Source: CAWDYA01 sp963806495
GTDB lineage: Bacteria > Acidobacteriota > Polarisedimenticolia > JACPZX01 > DASXTC01
DNA length: 64,000 bases
Direction: 5' to 3'
Assembly: GCA_963806495.1 (NCBI GenBank)
Contig: CAWDYA010000008.1
Location: 62,001 to 126,000 of the forward strand
Under the pieces are notes generated by a model. That model was given only the letters and a program-made list of their open reading frames with translations, was not told the DNA's origin and searched no databases. This document shows positions 9,946 through 21,075 of this stretch, piece by piece. Every line of letters starts with the position of its first letter. Positions within the stretch are counted from its first letter, which is position 1. The position numbers were made by a program, and so were the translations under genes.

Positions 9946-10644
9946 TCACTCCTCTCCGGAATCCGGCGTGAAGACCGTCATGACCTCGTCGAGCGGCTTC
10001 CGTTCGATGACGGGCACGACCGCATCGGGCGCCGGGTATCCCACCGGCAGCAGCAGGTAGGGCTTCTCGTTGGAAGGTCGGCCCAGGATGCTGCGCAGGA
10101 ACCCCATAGGGCTCGGCGTGTGGGTGAGTGTCACGAGTCCGGCCAGGTGCAGGGCGGTGATGAGAAAGCCGGTCGCTATCCCGACCGACTCGGAAACGTA
10201 ATAGTGTTTCACGATCTCGCCGGGCGTGCCGCGCCGGTAGTCGCGCTCGTACATCACGGCGAACACCACGATCAGATGGGGTGCGATCTCCAGGAATTCC
10301 TTGTGCCAGTCGGTGCCGAGCGAACCCAGCTTCTCCTTCCATTCCGGCGGGAACCTCTTCTCGTAGTTGAGACGCTCCTCCCTTTCGGCCGCGAGACGGA
10401 TGGCCCGCTTCGTTTCCGGATCGCTCACGATGACGAAGTGCCAGGGCTGGAGGTTGGCGCCCGAGGGGGCGCCGCAGGCGATGCGCACTGCCCGCTCGAT
10501 GAGCGCCATCGGGACCGGCTCTGAAGAATAGTCGCGCACGCTCCTCCGGCTCGCCATGCGCTCCGCGTGCTCGCCCAGCCGGCGCTGCTGGCGCCGGGCC
10601 GGGGGTTTCTCGAACCCGAGTGGCCTGAACCGTCCCTTGACCAA
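9946..10644 (-). CDS. Iodotyrosine-deiodinase-like nitroreductase (FMN)
   Basis: A flavoprotein of the nitroreductase fold, about 232 residues. The phosphate-binding RRSVRDY, the segment APSGANLQPWHFVIV and LTHTPSPMGFLRSILGRP match the iodotyrosine deiodinase (IYD) branch. The active-site lid also matches: EEERLNY-type (here REERLNYEKRFPPEWKEK), carrying the Glu, Tyr and Lys that hold the zwitterion of halotyrosines in IYD. Bacterial IYD homologues reductively dehalogenate halotyrosines; the physiological substrate here is unknown. The start is a TTG at 10644 with AGGAGG four bases upstream. The next start candidate is an ATG near 10556, which would leave almost nothing before RRSVRDY. It is followed four bases later by the sirtuin. 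Confidence 0.82.
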   Translation of the reverse strand: MVKGRFRPLGFEKPPARRQQRRLGEHAERMASRRSVRDYSSEPVPMALIERAVRIACGAPSGANLQPWHFVIVSDPETKRAIRLAAEREERLNYEKRFPPEWKEKLGSLGTDWHKEFLEIAPHLIVVFAVMYERDYRRGTPGEIVKHYYVSESVGIATGFLITALHLAGLVTLTHTPSPMGFLRSILGRPSNEKPYLLLPVGYPAPDAVVPVIERKPLDEVMTVFTPDSGEE

Positions 10645-10780
10645 GGTGCCTCCTGAGCGACGCCGCGCTGCGGGAGCGGAATCATGTAAGCTGCATCGAG
10701 GATAGCCGCAAGCGTAACATGGGCGGACTCCGGCCGCCGCCGGGATCCCGCCCGCCGACAATCGTCGCACGGAGGCGCTC

Positions 10781-11557
10781 ATGTCAGGCAGAATTCTCGT
10801 TTCGTTGTCCGTCCTCGCGGCCGCGTTCCTGGCGTCGGCGCCCTGTCTCGGCGCGCCGACGACCGTCACGGTGCGCGTCCTGAGCAAGGACGCGAAGTTC
10901 GTCGGGACCTCCATGGGAGGCGCGCGGATCGTCATCCGCGACGCCGACACTCGGGAGATCCTGGCCCAGGGGCTGACCACCGGAGGAACGGGCGACACGA
11001 CGCGGATCATGAAGGAACCCTGGAAACGGGGTGAGCCGCTCGCCACCCCCGATGCCGCCAAGTTCACCGCCGTGATCGATCTTGACGCCCCGCGCCGCAT
11101 CGAGGTGAGCGCCTTCGGCCCGATGGCGCAGCCGCAGACCGGGGCGAGGGCCTCCGTCACCCAGTGGCTCATCCCCGGCCGGAGCATCGACTCCGGGGAC
11201 GCCCTTCTGCTGGTGCTGCCGGGGTTCTCGCTCGACGTCCTGGAGCCGGCGGCCCACACGCGATTCGCCGGGGTGCCGCAATCGGTCACACTGAGGGCGA
11301 ATCTCACGATGCTTTGAGGCTGCCCGATAGAGCCCGGGGGGCTCTGGGACGCCGACCGCTACGAGGTGAAGGCGCTCTTGAAGCACGACGGGCAACCCGC
11401 CGGCGAGATCACACTCCACTATGCCGGCACGGTCAGCCGGTTCGAAGGGACGGTGGAGGCCGACGCTCCCGGCGTCTGGGAGGCGATCGTCTACGCTTTC
11501 GACCCCTCGAACGGGAACACGGGGGTGGACGCGGTGACCTTCATCGTGGCTCCGTAG
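10781..11557 (+). CDS. Secreted candidate selenoprotein, in-frame TGA at codon 179
   Basis: A protein of 258 residues if the TGA at 11315-11317 is read through. GGAGG lies five bases before the ATG, and residues 1-24 form a signal peptide (MSGRILVSLSVLAAAFLASA). The mature part is beta-rich, with Ig-like domains. Reading through the TGA gives ANLTML-U-GCPIEPGG, and the frame continues without another stop into a plausible domain (LWDADRYEVKALLKHDGQPA) that ends FIVAP before TAG. A Cys at the TGA position would make the CGC motif usual for a redox or metal site. The TGA is followed by a perfect hairpin at a bacterial SECIS distance. The alternatives are a nonsense mutation or a TGC-to-TGA error; then only residues 1-178 would be made. 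No Sec machinery is in the window. Function is unknown. Confidence 0.62.
11323..11348 (+). promoter_or_regulatory. SECIS-like hairpin after in-frame TGA
   Basis: A 7-bp perfect stem AGAGCCC/GGGCTCT (11329-11335 with 11339-11345) closes a GGG loop. A further CCC/GGG pairing (11323-11325 with 11346-11348) lies below a GAU bulge. The loop starts 18 bases after the TGA. Bacterial SECIS elements are stem-loops in the coding frame, 16-37 bases from TGA to loop, with a G among the first loop bases; this one fits. The hairpin sits wholly inside sequence that must encode IEPGGLWD, so some structure could arise from GC-rich codons alone. Confidence 0.55.
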
Positions 11558-12648
11558 GGGGCGCCCCCGGCACCGGGGGCGGCACGATCCTCTCGTCGTC
11601 CCCTCCCAGCCATCCCTTGCGCCTGAAGTACCACAACATGCCGATTCCGGCGCCGGTCATCGCCAGCATGATCAGCACGAAGATGGGTCTCCAGTCCTGC
11701 CCCGGGATCGCCACGTTCATGCCGTAGATGCCGGTGATGAAGGTGAGGGGGATGAAGATGGTGGCGATGATCGTGAGCACCTTCATCACCTCGTTGAGCT
11801 TCTGGCTCAGGCTCGAGATGTAGATATCCACGAACCCCGCAGCCAGCTCGCGGTAAGTCTCCACCATGTCGAGTATCTGCACGGAGTGGTCATAGCAGTC
11901 CCTCAGGTAGATACGGGTCTGGGCCGTCACCAGAATCGCTCTCCTCCCGGACCAGGCTGTTCACCGCGTCGCGCATCGGCCAGATGGCCCGGCGCAGCAC
12001 GAGCAGGTCCCGCTTGGCGTCGTAGATCTTCTCCAGACTCTCCCGGTCGGGACTCTCCACCAGCTCGTCCTCCAGCGCCTCCAGCCGCTCGCCGTACATC
12101 TCGAGCACAGGGAAGAAGCTGTCGATCAGGGCGTCGATCAGAGCGTACGCAAGATAGTCGGGCCCCGACCGGCGCATCAGCCCCTTGCCTTTGCGCAGCC
12201 GGTCCCTTACCGGGTCGAGACAGTCGCCGTGATGCTCCTGGAAGGTGAGGACGTAGTTCGGGCCGAGGAAGATGCTGATCTGCTCCGTCCTGACGGCTTC
12301 GCCGCTGACCGGCATGCGCGCGATGATGTAGAGGTGGGAGTCGTAGTCGTCCACCTTGGGCCTCTGGCGAACGCTCACGACGTCCTCGAGGGCAAGCGGG
12401 TGCAGGCCAATCGAGGCGCCGAGCCTGCCGAGCAGGTCGAGGTCGCCCAGCCCCTGGACGTCGATCCAGGTCACACCGCTGCCGGCGATGAAGGAGACGC
12501 ATTCCGAGGCCGACGACAGGTCCTTCTCCTCGAGGGTCTCGGTGGTGTAGCGGATGCCGTGGATGCGGGGAGCGATCGAATCGCCGGTGAGCACGAGAAC
12601 TCCCGGCGCCATCCCCGGCTGCTTCCTCTTCCTCACTCTTTTCGCCAT
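11541..12648 (-). CDS. corA: CorA-family magnesium/cobalt transporter (frameshifted)
   Basis: A divalent-cation channel. The cytoplasmic funnel runs from about residue 15 to 290 (WIDVQGLGDLDLLGRLGASI, IGLHPLALEDVV, RPKVDDYDSHLYIIA). Two C-terminal membrane helices follow, with the diagnostic YGMNV loop between them (FIPLTFITGIYGMNVAIPG). One extra base at about 11940 breaks the frame in the long stalk helix. Removing it joins NSLVREE to AILVTAQTRIYLRDCYDHS, exactly the family order, giving about 368 residues. The family forms pentamers in the inner membrane. The C-terminal tail overlaps the end of the convergent candidate selenoprotein gene by 17 bases. No Mg-responsive leader is seen upstream. 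Confidence 0.85.
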
Positions 12649-12747
12649 CCTGCGGGCCCCCCGGGTGACGCGCCGGGGCCGGACGCGGCCCGACGCGGGT
12701 GACAGTATAAGGGCATCCCGTCCCGAAGCTCACTCAAAAGCGGCGTC

Positions 12748-13563
12748 TCACTCCGGCCAGGAGACGTCGATCACGCCCTGCTCGCCCGGGGCCAGCGTCA
12801 CGGTCCGGCGGCGTGTGCCGAGCGTCTCGTGCCGGAGCTCGACGACGAACGTGCCGGCCGGAAGGCCCTCGATCCTGAAAGCGCCGTCCGGCCCGGTCAC
12901 CTGGAAGAACGGATGCCCCGTCACGCCGACCCACGCTCCCATCCACGGATGGACGTCGCACTTCAGATGGACCATCAGCTCCGGGTGGGAGAAATACTTC
13001 GTCGCGGTCTGGCCCTGGACAGACATGCCGAAGTTGAACGCCGGGTTGATCGAGGTGACGGCATGGACATTGTGGAGCGTGGGGTCCGCGTTGAGGATCT
13101 CGAGAGGCTGGCCGACCTGCACGCCCAGCACGTGCGGCCGGTAGGTGCACCCGAGCTGCTCGAGGCGCGCCGGCTCGGCGGGAGGCGCGAACACACGCTC
13201 CCCCAGCCCCGACACCACCGCGACGAAGACGTTGGCGACGCCGCCGTCGGGGCCCACGATCAGATTCTCGCGCTGCGTCCCCTTCCCACCGTGACACGCC
13301 GCGTCGGACTGCATGTCGATGATCGCGCGCGGCGGCGGCGGCGTCATCGTGTAGCGGACGGTCCCTTCGATCGAAGCTTCCCCGATGGTCGCCCCGGCCG
13401 GGATGGCGCCTTCGGGCACGGGAGGCGGCCCCTCGGCCGGACCGGCGCATCCAACTGCCAGCAGCACGGCCGCCGCCAGCGCGACGGCGGCGCGTCGAGC
13501 TACCCGAACAGCGGCAGATGGCTGGCGCTTCCCATGAAGAAGAGCATCGGGAGGGACAGCCAT
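12748..13563 (-). CDS. Cupredoxin-like lipoprotein with carboxypeptidase-regulatory-type domain
   Basis: About 271 residues. The hydrophobic stretch AVALAAAVLLAVGC gives a lipobox (LAVGC), so the protein should be lipid-anchored after signal peptidase II. The mature part contains a blue-copper-like beta sandwich: ILNADPTLHNVHAV and MVHLKCDVHPWMGAWV carry the His, Cys, His and Met expected of a type 1 copper site. A peptidase-regulatory-like Ig domain follows (GPDGAFRIEGLPAGTFVVEL). Family members sit in electron-transfer chains or respiratory complexes outside the membrane. The ATG at 13563 is inside the end of the PuuD-like gene, and no better start is in frame. The overlap of 64 bases suggests translational coupling with that membrane protein. 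Confidence 0.72.
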   Translation of the reverse strand: MAVPPDALLHGKRQPSAAVRVARRAAVALAAAVLLAVGCAGPAEGPPPVPEGAIPAGATIGEASIEGTVRYTMTPPPPRAIIDMQSDAACHGGKGTQRENLIVGPDGGVANVFVAVVSGLGERVFAPPAEPARLEQLGCTYRPHVLGVQVGQPLEILNADPTLHNVHAVTSINPAFNFGMSVQGQTATKYFSHPELMVHLKCDVHPWMGAWVGVTGHPFFQVTGPDGAFRIEGLPAGTFVVELRHETLGTRRRTVTLAPGEQGVIDVSWPE

Positions 13564-14174
13564 GCGTTGGTCCTCGACGCGAGGAACGCCACGCGCCCCA
13601 CGCGGGCGGCCTCGGGAGGGATCGGTGTCCCCCGCTCGGCGTGCTCGGTGTTCCAGGCGATGATCTTCTTCTGCGCCCGCCAGATGACCCCCCACACGTT
13701 CAGCAGCATCCATATCCCGATCCCGCCGCCGATGCCGATCGACTTCGCGCGGCTGCTGATCAGCCCGGTCAGCGCGGGGACGGCGACGATCAGCACCACC
13801 AGCAGGATCAGGATCGCCACCGCCAGCACCGGGCCGCTGTCCACCTTCACCACATCGATGAGCACGTGCATCACAAGGTAGAGAACGACCACCACGCCCA
13901 GCCACTTCCCCAGCGCCGCATGGCTTCCCTCGGCGCCGACGATCCAGGCGAAGTAGGCGAGCCCCGAGAGCACGGTCACGAGCGCGCCCCAACGGAAGTA
14001 CCACAGCGCGGGCGGCATCATCCGGGAGATCACCTTCGAGCGAGTCCCGGCGTCGAGAGCACCGAGAAATCGGGGGTTGACGAGATTGAAGAAATAGAGA
14101 ATCCCGATCCATGTGATCCCAGATACGAAGTGCGCCCACCTGAGCGCCATCTGGACAATCGTCGACGTATCCAT
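13500..14174 (-). CDS. PuuD-like membrane protein without cytochrome domain
   Basis: A 224-residue protein with about seven to eight transmembrane helices. It is similar to the membrane domain of the urate hydroxylase PuuD (RWAHFVSGITWIGILYFFN, then LWYFRWGALVTVLSGLAYF). PuuD proper carries a C-terminal cytochrome c domain, which is absent here. Conserved His and Trp in the first helices could hold heme b, as suggested for the family. The start is an ATG preceded by GAGGGG at a good distance. Overlap with the downstream cupredoxin lipoprotein suggests that the copper protein replaces the missing cytochrome as electron acceptor; that is inference. No purine-catabolism gene is nearby, so the urate role is not supported by context. 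Confidence 0.65.
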   Translation of the reverse strand: MDTSTIVQMALRWAHFVSGITWIGILYFFNLVNPRFLGALDAGTRSKVISRMMPPALWYFRWGALVTVLSGLAYFAWIVGAEGSHAALGKWLGVVVVLYLVMHVLIDVVKVDSGPVLAVAILILLVVLIVAVPALTGLISSRAKSIGIGGGIGIWMLLNVWGVIWRAQKKIIAWNTEHAERGTPIPPEAARVGRVAFLASRTNAWLSLPMLFFMGSASHLPLFG

Positions 14175-14187
14175 CAGATGCCGCCCC

Positions 14188-15847
14188 TCAACGCGTGCCC
14201 TGAGACGGACGTGCGGGAGCGAGCTCCAGCGGCCGACCGTCGCGCGGCTGATCGAATGTGATGCCCAGGAGGTGGGCGATCGTGGGGACCAGATCCACCG
14301 TGCGGCACTGCCCGTCGTCCTCACCCGCCGGAATCCCGGGCCCCATGAGGATCAGCGGCACCCGCCGGTCGTACTCGTACGGCGAGCCGTGGCTGGTGCC
14401 GGCCCCCGACGACGCCACGAGACACTTCTCGCAGGGCTGGAGCACCAGGTCCCCGCTCCGCTCGGGATCGAAGGAATGCCTCTGGAGATCCAGGAATGTG
14501 TCGCCCGCGGACGACGGGGCGAGCTCCGACGCCTTGAACACACGCGCTATCTCCCAGAAACCCGAGAACGCGCGCCGCGCCGCGTCGGCTGCCTGATCGG
14601 CGGTCATTCCCAGCTTCTCGAGGGCGTCAGGATCGAAGTAGACATTGCCGCTCTTCTCTGCCGCGACCAGGTCCCGCGCGTCCTCCTTGCCGATCGACGC
14701 CACCAGGGCGTCGCGGAGCCGTCGCCTCAGGTCGCGCGCGTCGATGCGCCGGGCGCCGGGGATCGTCTCGGGCAGGGGCAGAACCCCGTGGTCGGCGCTC
14801 AACGCGAACAGGACACCGCCCGTCTTCTCCGCACGCCGTTCCGCCTCGCGCATGAAATCGTCCAGCCACCCGTCGAGCCGGATCAGGGCGTCGAGGTATT
14901 CCTGGCTGCCGGGCCCGTACGATGTGCCCCACAGCGTCGGTGGCCGACAGCCCGATGAGCAGCAGGTCGGGCTCGCGATCCGCGCCGAGCGACTCCGCAT
15001 CCAGGATGCGGCTCGCGAGCCGGATCACCGGCCAGTTCCACCAGGGAGAGAACGTGATCCTGTCGACCAGACCGGGGCCGGACTCCTCCGGCTCGGGCGC
15101 GAGAAGCGGGTGCGGCGACACCCGGGAGAAGGCCTGGCTCTCGTACGGGTAGTCATCGGGCCGGGCCCCGGGCCGCAGCGGGTAGGACCACTCCTGCGGC
15201 ATGCCGTCGATGTACGGGGACTTCCGGGTCACATCCCCCCAGAAGGCCGCCCCCCAGGATGGCAGCGCGGCGACGATCGACGGGTTGCTGGTCATCCAGC
15301 CCGAGGATCGGCTGTGCCAGAACGCCCCGTCGGCGTGATGGCCCGCCATCAGCACGGCGGCCCGGTCCTTGCCGGCGACCGAGTACACCCTGGCCCCCGG
15401 GATCTTCCGCTTGACCAGATCGGCGAGATTCTCGCCCCTGAGGTTTCCGGGCCCGATCGGGCTCGACTCCGGATCGTCGAAGTCGGGCCGCGCTCCGGGC
15501 CGGGTGTCCCCCACGCAGTACGCGTCCGACGCCGAGGCGCGATCGTACCAGTCGTTGAGCACGATCCCGTTGTGGCTCGGATACAGACCGGACAGCAGGG
15601 TGGCGTGCCCCGGGCCCGTCTCGGTTCCGGCGTGGTCGTGCTCGCACCGGGTGTAATGCTTTCCCGAGCGCAGCAGCCGCGCGAGCCCGCCGGTCAGGGC
15701 CGGCTCGGCCCTCTCGAGCGCCCCCTCGGGCAGCATGTCCAGAACGAACACCACGACGAGCGACGGCCTCTCCGCCGGAGCGGGGGCCGCCTGGATCGCC
15801 GGACCCGGCAGGAGCAGGAGACTCGAGAGCAGGAGTGCGAGGGTCAT
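14188..15847 (-). CDS. PafA-type alkaline phosphatase (frameshifted)
   Basis: A secreted phosphatase of the alkaline phosphatase superfamily, about 552 residues when corrected. The signal peptide (MTLALLLSSLLLLPGPAIQA) is followed by VVVFVLDML with a metal-binding Asp. TETGPGHATLLSG carries the nucleophilic Thr, and NDWYD...YCVGD is typical of the PafA branch. AGKDRAA supplies the Lys-x-Arg pair that in PafA favours phosphate monoesters. SADHGVLP and the final GSPYEYDRRVPLILMGPG complete the metal site. One extra base at 14923 splits the gene in the segment DAVGH-SYGPGSQEYL; removal restores the family order. The start overlaps the zinc-ribbon gene stop (ATGA), and the PuuD-like gene starts 13 bases downstream, so a minus-strand operon is likely. 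Confidence 0.82.
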
Positions 15848-16275
15848 TTCTTCTTGAAGAGATTGTCGAAGGCGGCGCGTGCGTCGGTCGGGGAGGCCGT
15901 CCCCGTCCGTCGGCCCGTCGCGTCGAGCACCGTGTTGGCCTTGAAGAGCGCGCATTCGTTCGCGGCGGTCTTGTCCAGCACCGGGGCCGCGATCGGGGCA
16001 CGGCATTCCCACCGTGCTCCCGTGTCGAAATGGCCGCAGTTGCGGCAGACATGCAGTGCGGCACCGCAGCTCGAGCAGGTCGAGGCGCTGGTCAGGCCCT
16101 CGGTCGAGGCCGCGCTGGTGCTGCACTGATGGCACCTGAGGACCAGGTTGGCCGAGCGCTCCATCATGTGGCGCAGCTGCTTCTGCTCGGGCGTGCGCGG
16201 CTGCTGCGGCTCGTTCCTGCGGTCCTTCCGATCCCGCTGCTCGGATTCCCGGTACCCCTTCTGCTTGTATTTCAT
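15844..16275 (-). CDS. Zinc-ribbon hypothetical protein
   Basis: A 143-residue soluble protein. After a charged N-terminus (MKYKQKGYRESEQRDRKDRR) it shows several cysteine knuckles: CHQC at about residue 49, CSSC, CRNC, then a single C in ARWEC and another in NECALF. The arrangement suggests one or two zinc ribbons formed by CxxC pairs, with the CxNCxHFD phrase probably completing a site with the later cysteines. No catalytic motif or DNA-binding domain is recognisable. Proteins with this layout are conserved but uncharacterised as far as I know. It precedes and overlaps the PafA-type phosphatase by four bases, so it is translationally coupled to it and may act in its production. Confidence 0.65.
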   Translation of the reverse strand: MKYKQKGYRESEQRDRKDRRNEPQQPRTPEQKQLRHMMERSANLVLRCHQCSTSAASTEGLTSASTCSSCGAALHVCRNCGHFDTGARWECRAPIAAPVLDKTAANECALFKANTVLDATGRRTGTASPTDARAAFDNLFKKK

Positions 16276-16470
16276 GCTTTCCTCGCATTCACGGCCGCGG
16301 TCGCGCGGACGGGGCGCTGCGGCGGAGCTGGCAGTTTAACCCGGCGGGGACCCTTTGGGAAGGCGGCAACGGCCGGGCAGAGCCGCGACGCTTGTTGTAG
16401 TATCTGTTCGGGAGATCCGGCCACCGCGCGGGCTCCCGCGACGATCCCGCGGTGAAGGCAGGGAGCCAGG

Positions 16471-16953
16471 ATGGACGTGCAGGGCGACAGGGAACGGGCC
16501 GGACAGCTCCTCAAGGCGGCGCTGCAGGAGCAGAAGGCCGAGCGGTTCGATGCCGCCGAACGACTCTACAAGGAGTCGATCGCCGAGTATCCGACCGCCG
16601 AGGCCCACACCTTTCTCGGGTGGACCTACAGCTTCATGGGCCGTCTCGACGAGGCGATCGAGCAGTGCCGCCGTGCCATCAGGATCGACCCCTCGTTCGG
16701 CAACCCGTACAACGACATCGGCTCCTATCTGATGAAGCAGGGCAAGCTCGAGGAAGCCATCGACTGGCTCGAGCGGGCCAAGCAGGCGCCGCGCTACGAG
16801 CCGAAGCACTACCCCTACATGAACCTCGCCCGGCTCTATCTCGCGCTCGGCCGTTTCGAGGATGCCACGCGCGAGTTCTCGCAGGCCCAGTTCCTCCACC
16901 GCGAGCTGTTCGGACCGGCGCGCGACGCCGGCACCGACGATTCGATCCACTGA
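16471..16953 (+). CDS. Tetratricopeptide repeat protein
   Basis: A 160-residue soluble protein composed almost entirely of TPR helices. Three to four repeats can be traced (AERLYKESIAEYPTAEAHTF, LDEAIEQCRRAIRIDPSFGN, LEEAIDWLERAKQAP, FEDATREFSQAQFLH) with the usual G/A/Y/A/P positions. There is no signal peptide or membrane anchor, so it is cytoplasmic and probably a protein-binding adaptor. GGGAGCCAGG upstream gives an acceptable ribosome site. The NamZ-like gene follows almost at once, so the two may be coexpressed; no direct functional link is evident. About 195 bases upstream, between this gene and the divergent zinc-ribbon gene, show no feature beyond a possible -10 (TAGTAT, near 16398). 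Confidence 0.78.
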   Translation: MDVQGDRERAGQLLKAALQEQKAERFDAAERLYKESIAEYPTAEAHTFLGWTYSFMGRLDEAIEQCRRAIRIDPSFGNPYNDIGSYLMKQGKLEEAIDWLERAKQAPRYEPKHYPYMNLARLYLALGRFEDATREFSQAQFLHRELFGPARDAGTDDSIH

Positions 16954-16961
16954 GAGCGGCG

Positions 16962-18164
16962 TTGGCCGGACGCAGACAGGTCGTGCCGGGCCTCGAGGTT
17001 CTCGCCCGCCGCCGACCCCGCTATCTGAAGGACCGCCGGGTCGGGCTGCTCATGCACCAGGCGTCGATCACGCGGCATCTCGTCTCCGCGCGCGACGTCC
17101 TGCACCGCTTGTGCGGCGGCCGCCTCACCGCCCTGTTCGGCCCCCAGCACGGTATCGCCGGAGAGAAGCAGGACAACATGATCGAATCGGCGCACGGCGT
17201 CGACTCCGAACTCGGCATACCCGTGTTCAGCCTCTACTCCGAGACACGCCGTCCCACCGCCGCCATGCTGGAGCACATCGACCTGCTCGTGGTGGATCTG
17301 CAGGACGTCGGCACGCGCGTCTATACCTTCGAGTGGACCACGGCGCTCGCGCTCGAGGCGTGCGCGGAGGCGGGCGTGCCGGTGGTGATCCTGGACCGGC
17401 CCAATCCGCTCGGCGGGCTCATCATGGAGGGGAACCTGATCCGTCCCGGATACGAATCGTTCGTCGGTCTGTATCCGATCCCGATGCGGCACGGCCTCAC
17501 GCTCGGCGAGATCGCCGCCCTCGTGAACGCGCGGCTCGCCGGGCGGCGTGGGGTTCCCGCCTGCGAGCTCACGGTCGTCCCGATGGAGGGATGGCGCCGG
17601 CGGATGCTGTTCGAGGAGACGGGACTGCCCTGGGTCCTCCCCTCCCCCAACATGCCGGCACCGTCGACCGCGGCGGTCTATCCGGGCCAGGTGCTCCTGG
17701 AAGGAACCAACCTCTCCGAAGGGAGGGGCACCACGCGGCCGTTCGAGATCTGGGGCGCTCCGTGGCTCGACGCGACGACCATCGAAGACAGGTTCCGCAG
17801 GCGGCGCCTGCCCGGTTGCGTCCTCAGACGGCACGACTTCGAGCCGACCTTCCACAAGTGGGTGGGCGAGGTCTGCCGCGGGTTCCAGCTGCACGTCACC
17901 GACCGAGCGCGCTACCAGCCGTATCTGACCAGTCTGGCCCTGCTGCAGGAGACGGCGCGGCTGCATCCCGGGACGTTCGCCTGGAAGCAGCCGCCCTACG
18001 AGTACGTCACCGACCGGCTGCCGATCGACGTGCTGACCGGTGACCCCGAGGTGCGTGAGGCGATAGAGTCGGGCGGCGATCTGAGGCGGCTCGCCGCGGA
18101 CTGGCGCCCGGGGATCCGGGAGTTCCGCAGGGAGGCCGCTCCCCACCTGCTGTACGCCGGCTGA
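16962..18164 (+). CDS. namZ: NamZ-type exo-beta-N-acetylmuramidase (DUF1343)
   Basis: A protein of about 400 residues of the DUF1343 family, whose characterised member NamZ removes N-acetylmuramic acid from the non-reducing end of peptidoglycan fragments (GH171). Family stretches are clear: DRRVGLLMHQASITRHL, LFGPQHGI, VFSLYSETRRPTAAMLEHID, VVDLQDVGTRVYTFEWT, ILDRPNPLGG, and SPNMPAPSTAAVYPGQVLLE followed by GTNLSEGRGTTRPFE. There is no obvious signal peptide, so cytoplasmic cell-wall recycling is more likely than secretion. The start is uncertain: TTG at 16962 (used here) or GTG at 16983, which begins directly at the conserved PGLEVL. No other cell-wall recycling gene is adjacent. Confidence 0.85.
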   Translation: MAGRRQVVPGLEVLARRRPRYLKDRRVGLLMHQASITRHLVSARDVLHRLCGGRLTALFGPQHGIAGEKQDNMIESAHGVDSELGIPVFSLYSETRRPTAAMLEHIDLLVVDLQDVGTRVYTFEWTTALALEACAEAGVPVVILDRPNPLGGLIMEGNLIRPGYESFVGLYPIPMRHGLTLGEIAALVNARLAGRRGVPACELTVVPMEGWRRRMLFEETGLPWVLPSPNMPAPSTAAVYPGQVLLEGTNLSEGRGTTRPFEIWGAPWLDATTIEDRFRRRRLPGCVLRRHDFEPTFHKWVGEVCRGFQLHVTDRARYQPYLTSLALLQETARLHPGTFAWKQPPYEYVTDRLPIDVLTGDPEVREAIESGGDLRRLAADWRPGIREFRREAAPHLLYAG

Positions 18165-18224
18165 CGCGGGCTCCGCGCCCGGCCCGGCGGCTCGCGGGCC
18201 GCCCCCGCGTGTGCGCCGCTCGAC

Positions 18225-18230
18225 TATAAT
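18225..18230 (+). promoter_or_regulatory. TATAAT -10 element upstream of aconitase
   Basis: A perfect TATAAT lies 36 bases before the acnA ATG in otherwise GC-rich sequence. No good -35 is seen about 17 bases upstream. The leader after it carries GGAGAGG as ribosome site. It is the best promoter candidate for acnA and, through a 12-base gap, for the peptide-ligase cassette behind it. Confidence 0.45.
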
Positions 18231-18265
18231 AGAGCGACATTTCCGGAATCGCTGGAGAGGACCTC

Positions 18266-21064
<2,799 letters not shown>

Positions 21065-21075
21065 GACAGGATGGC

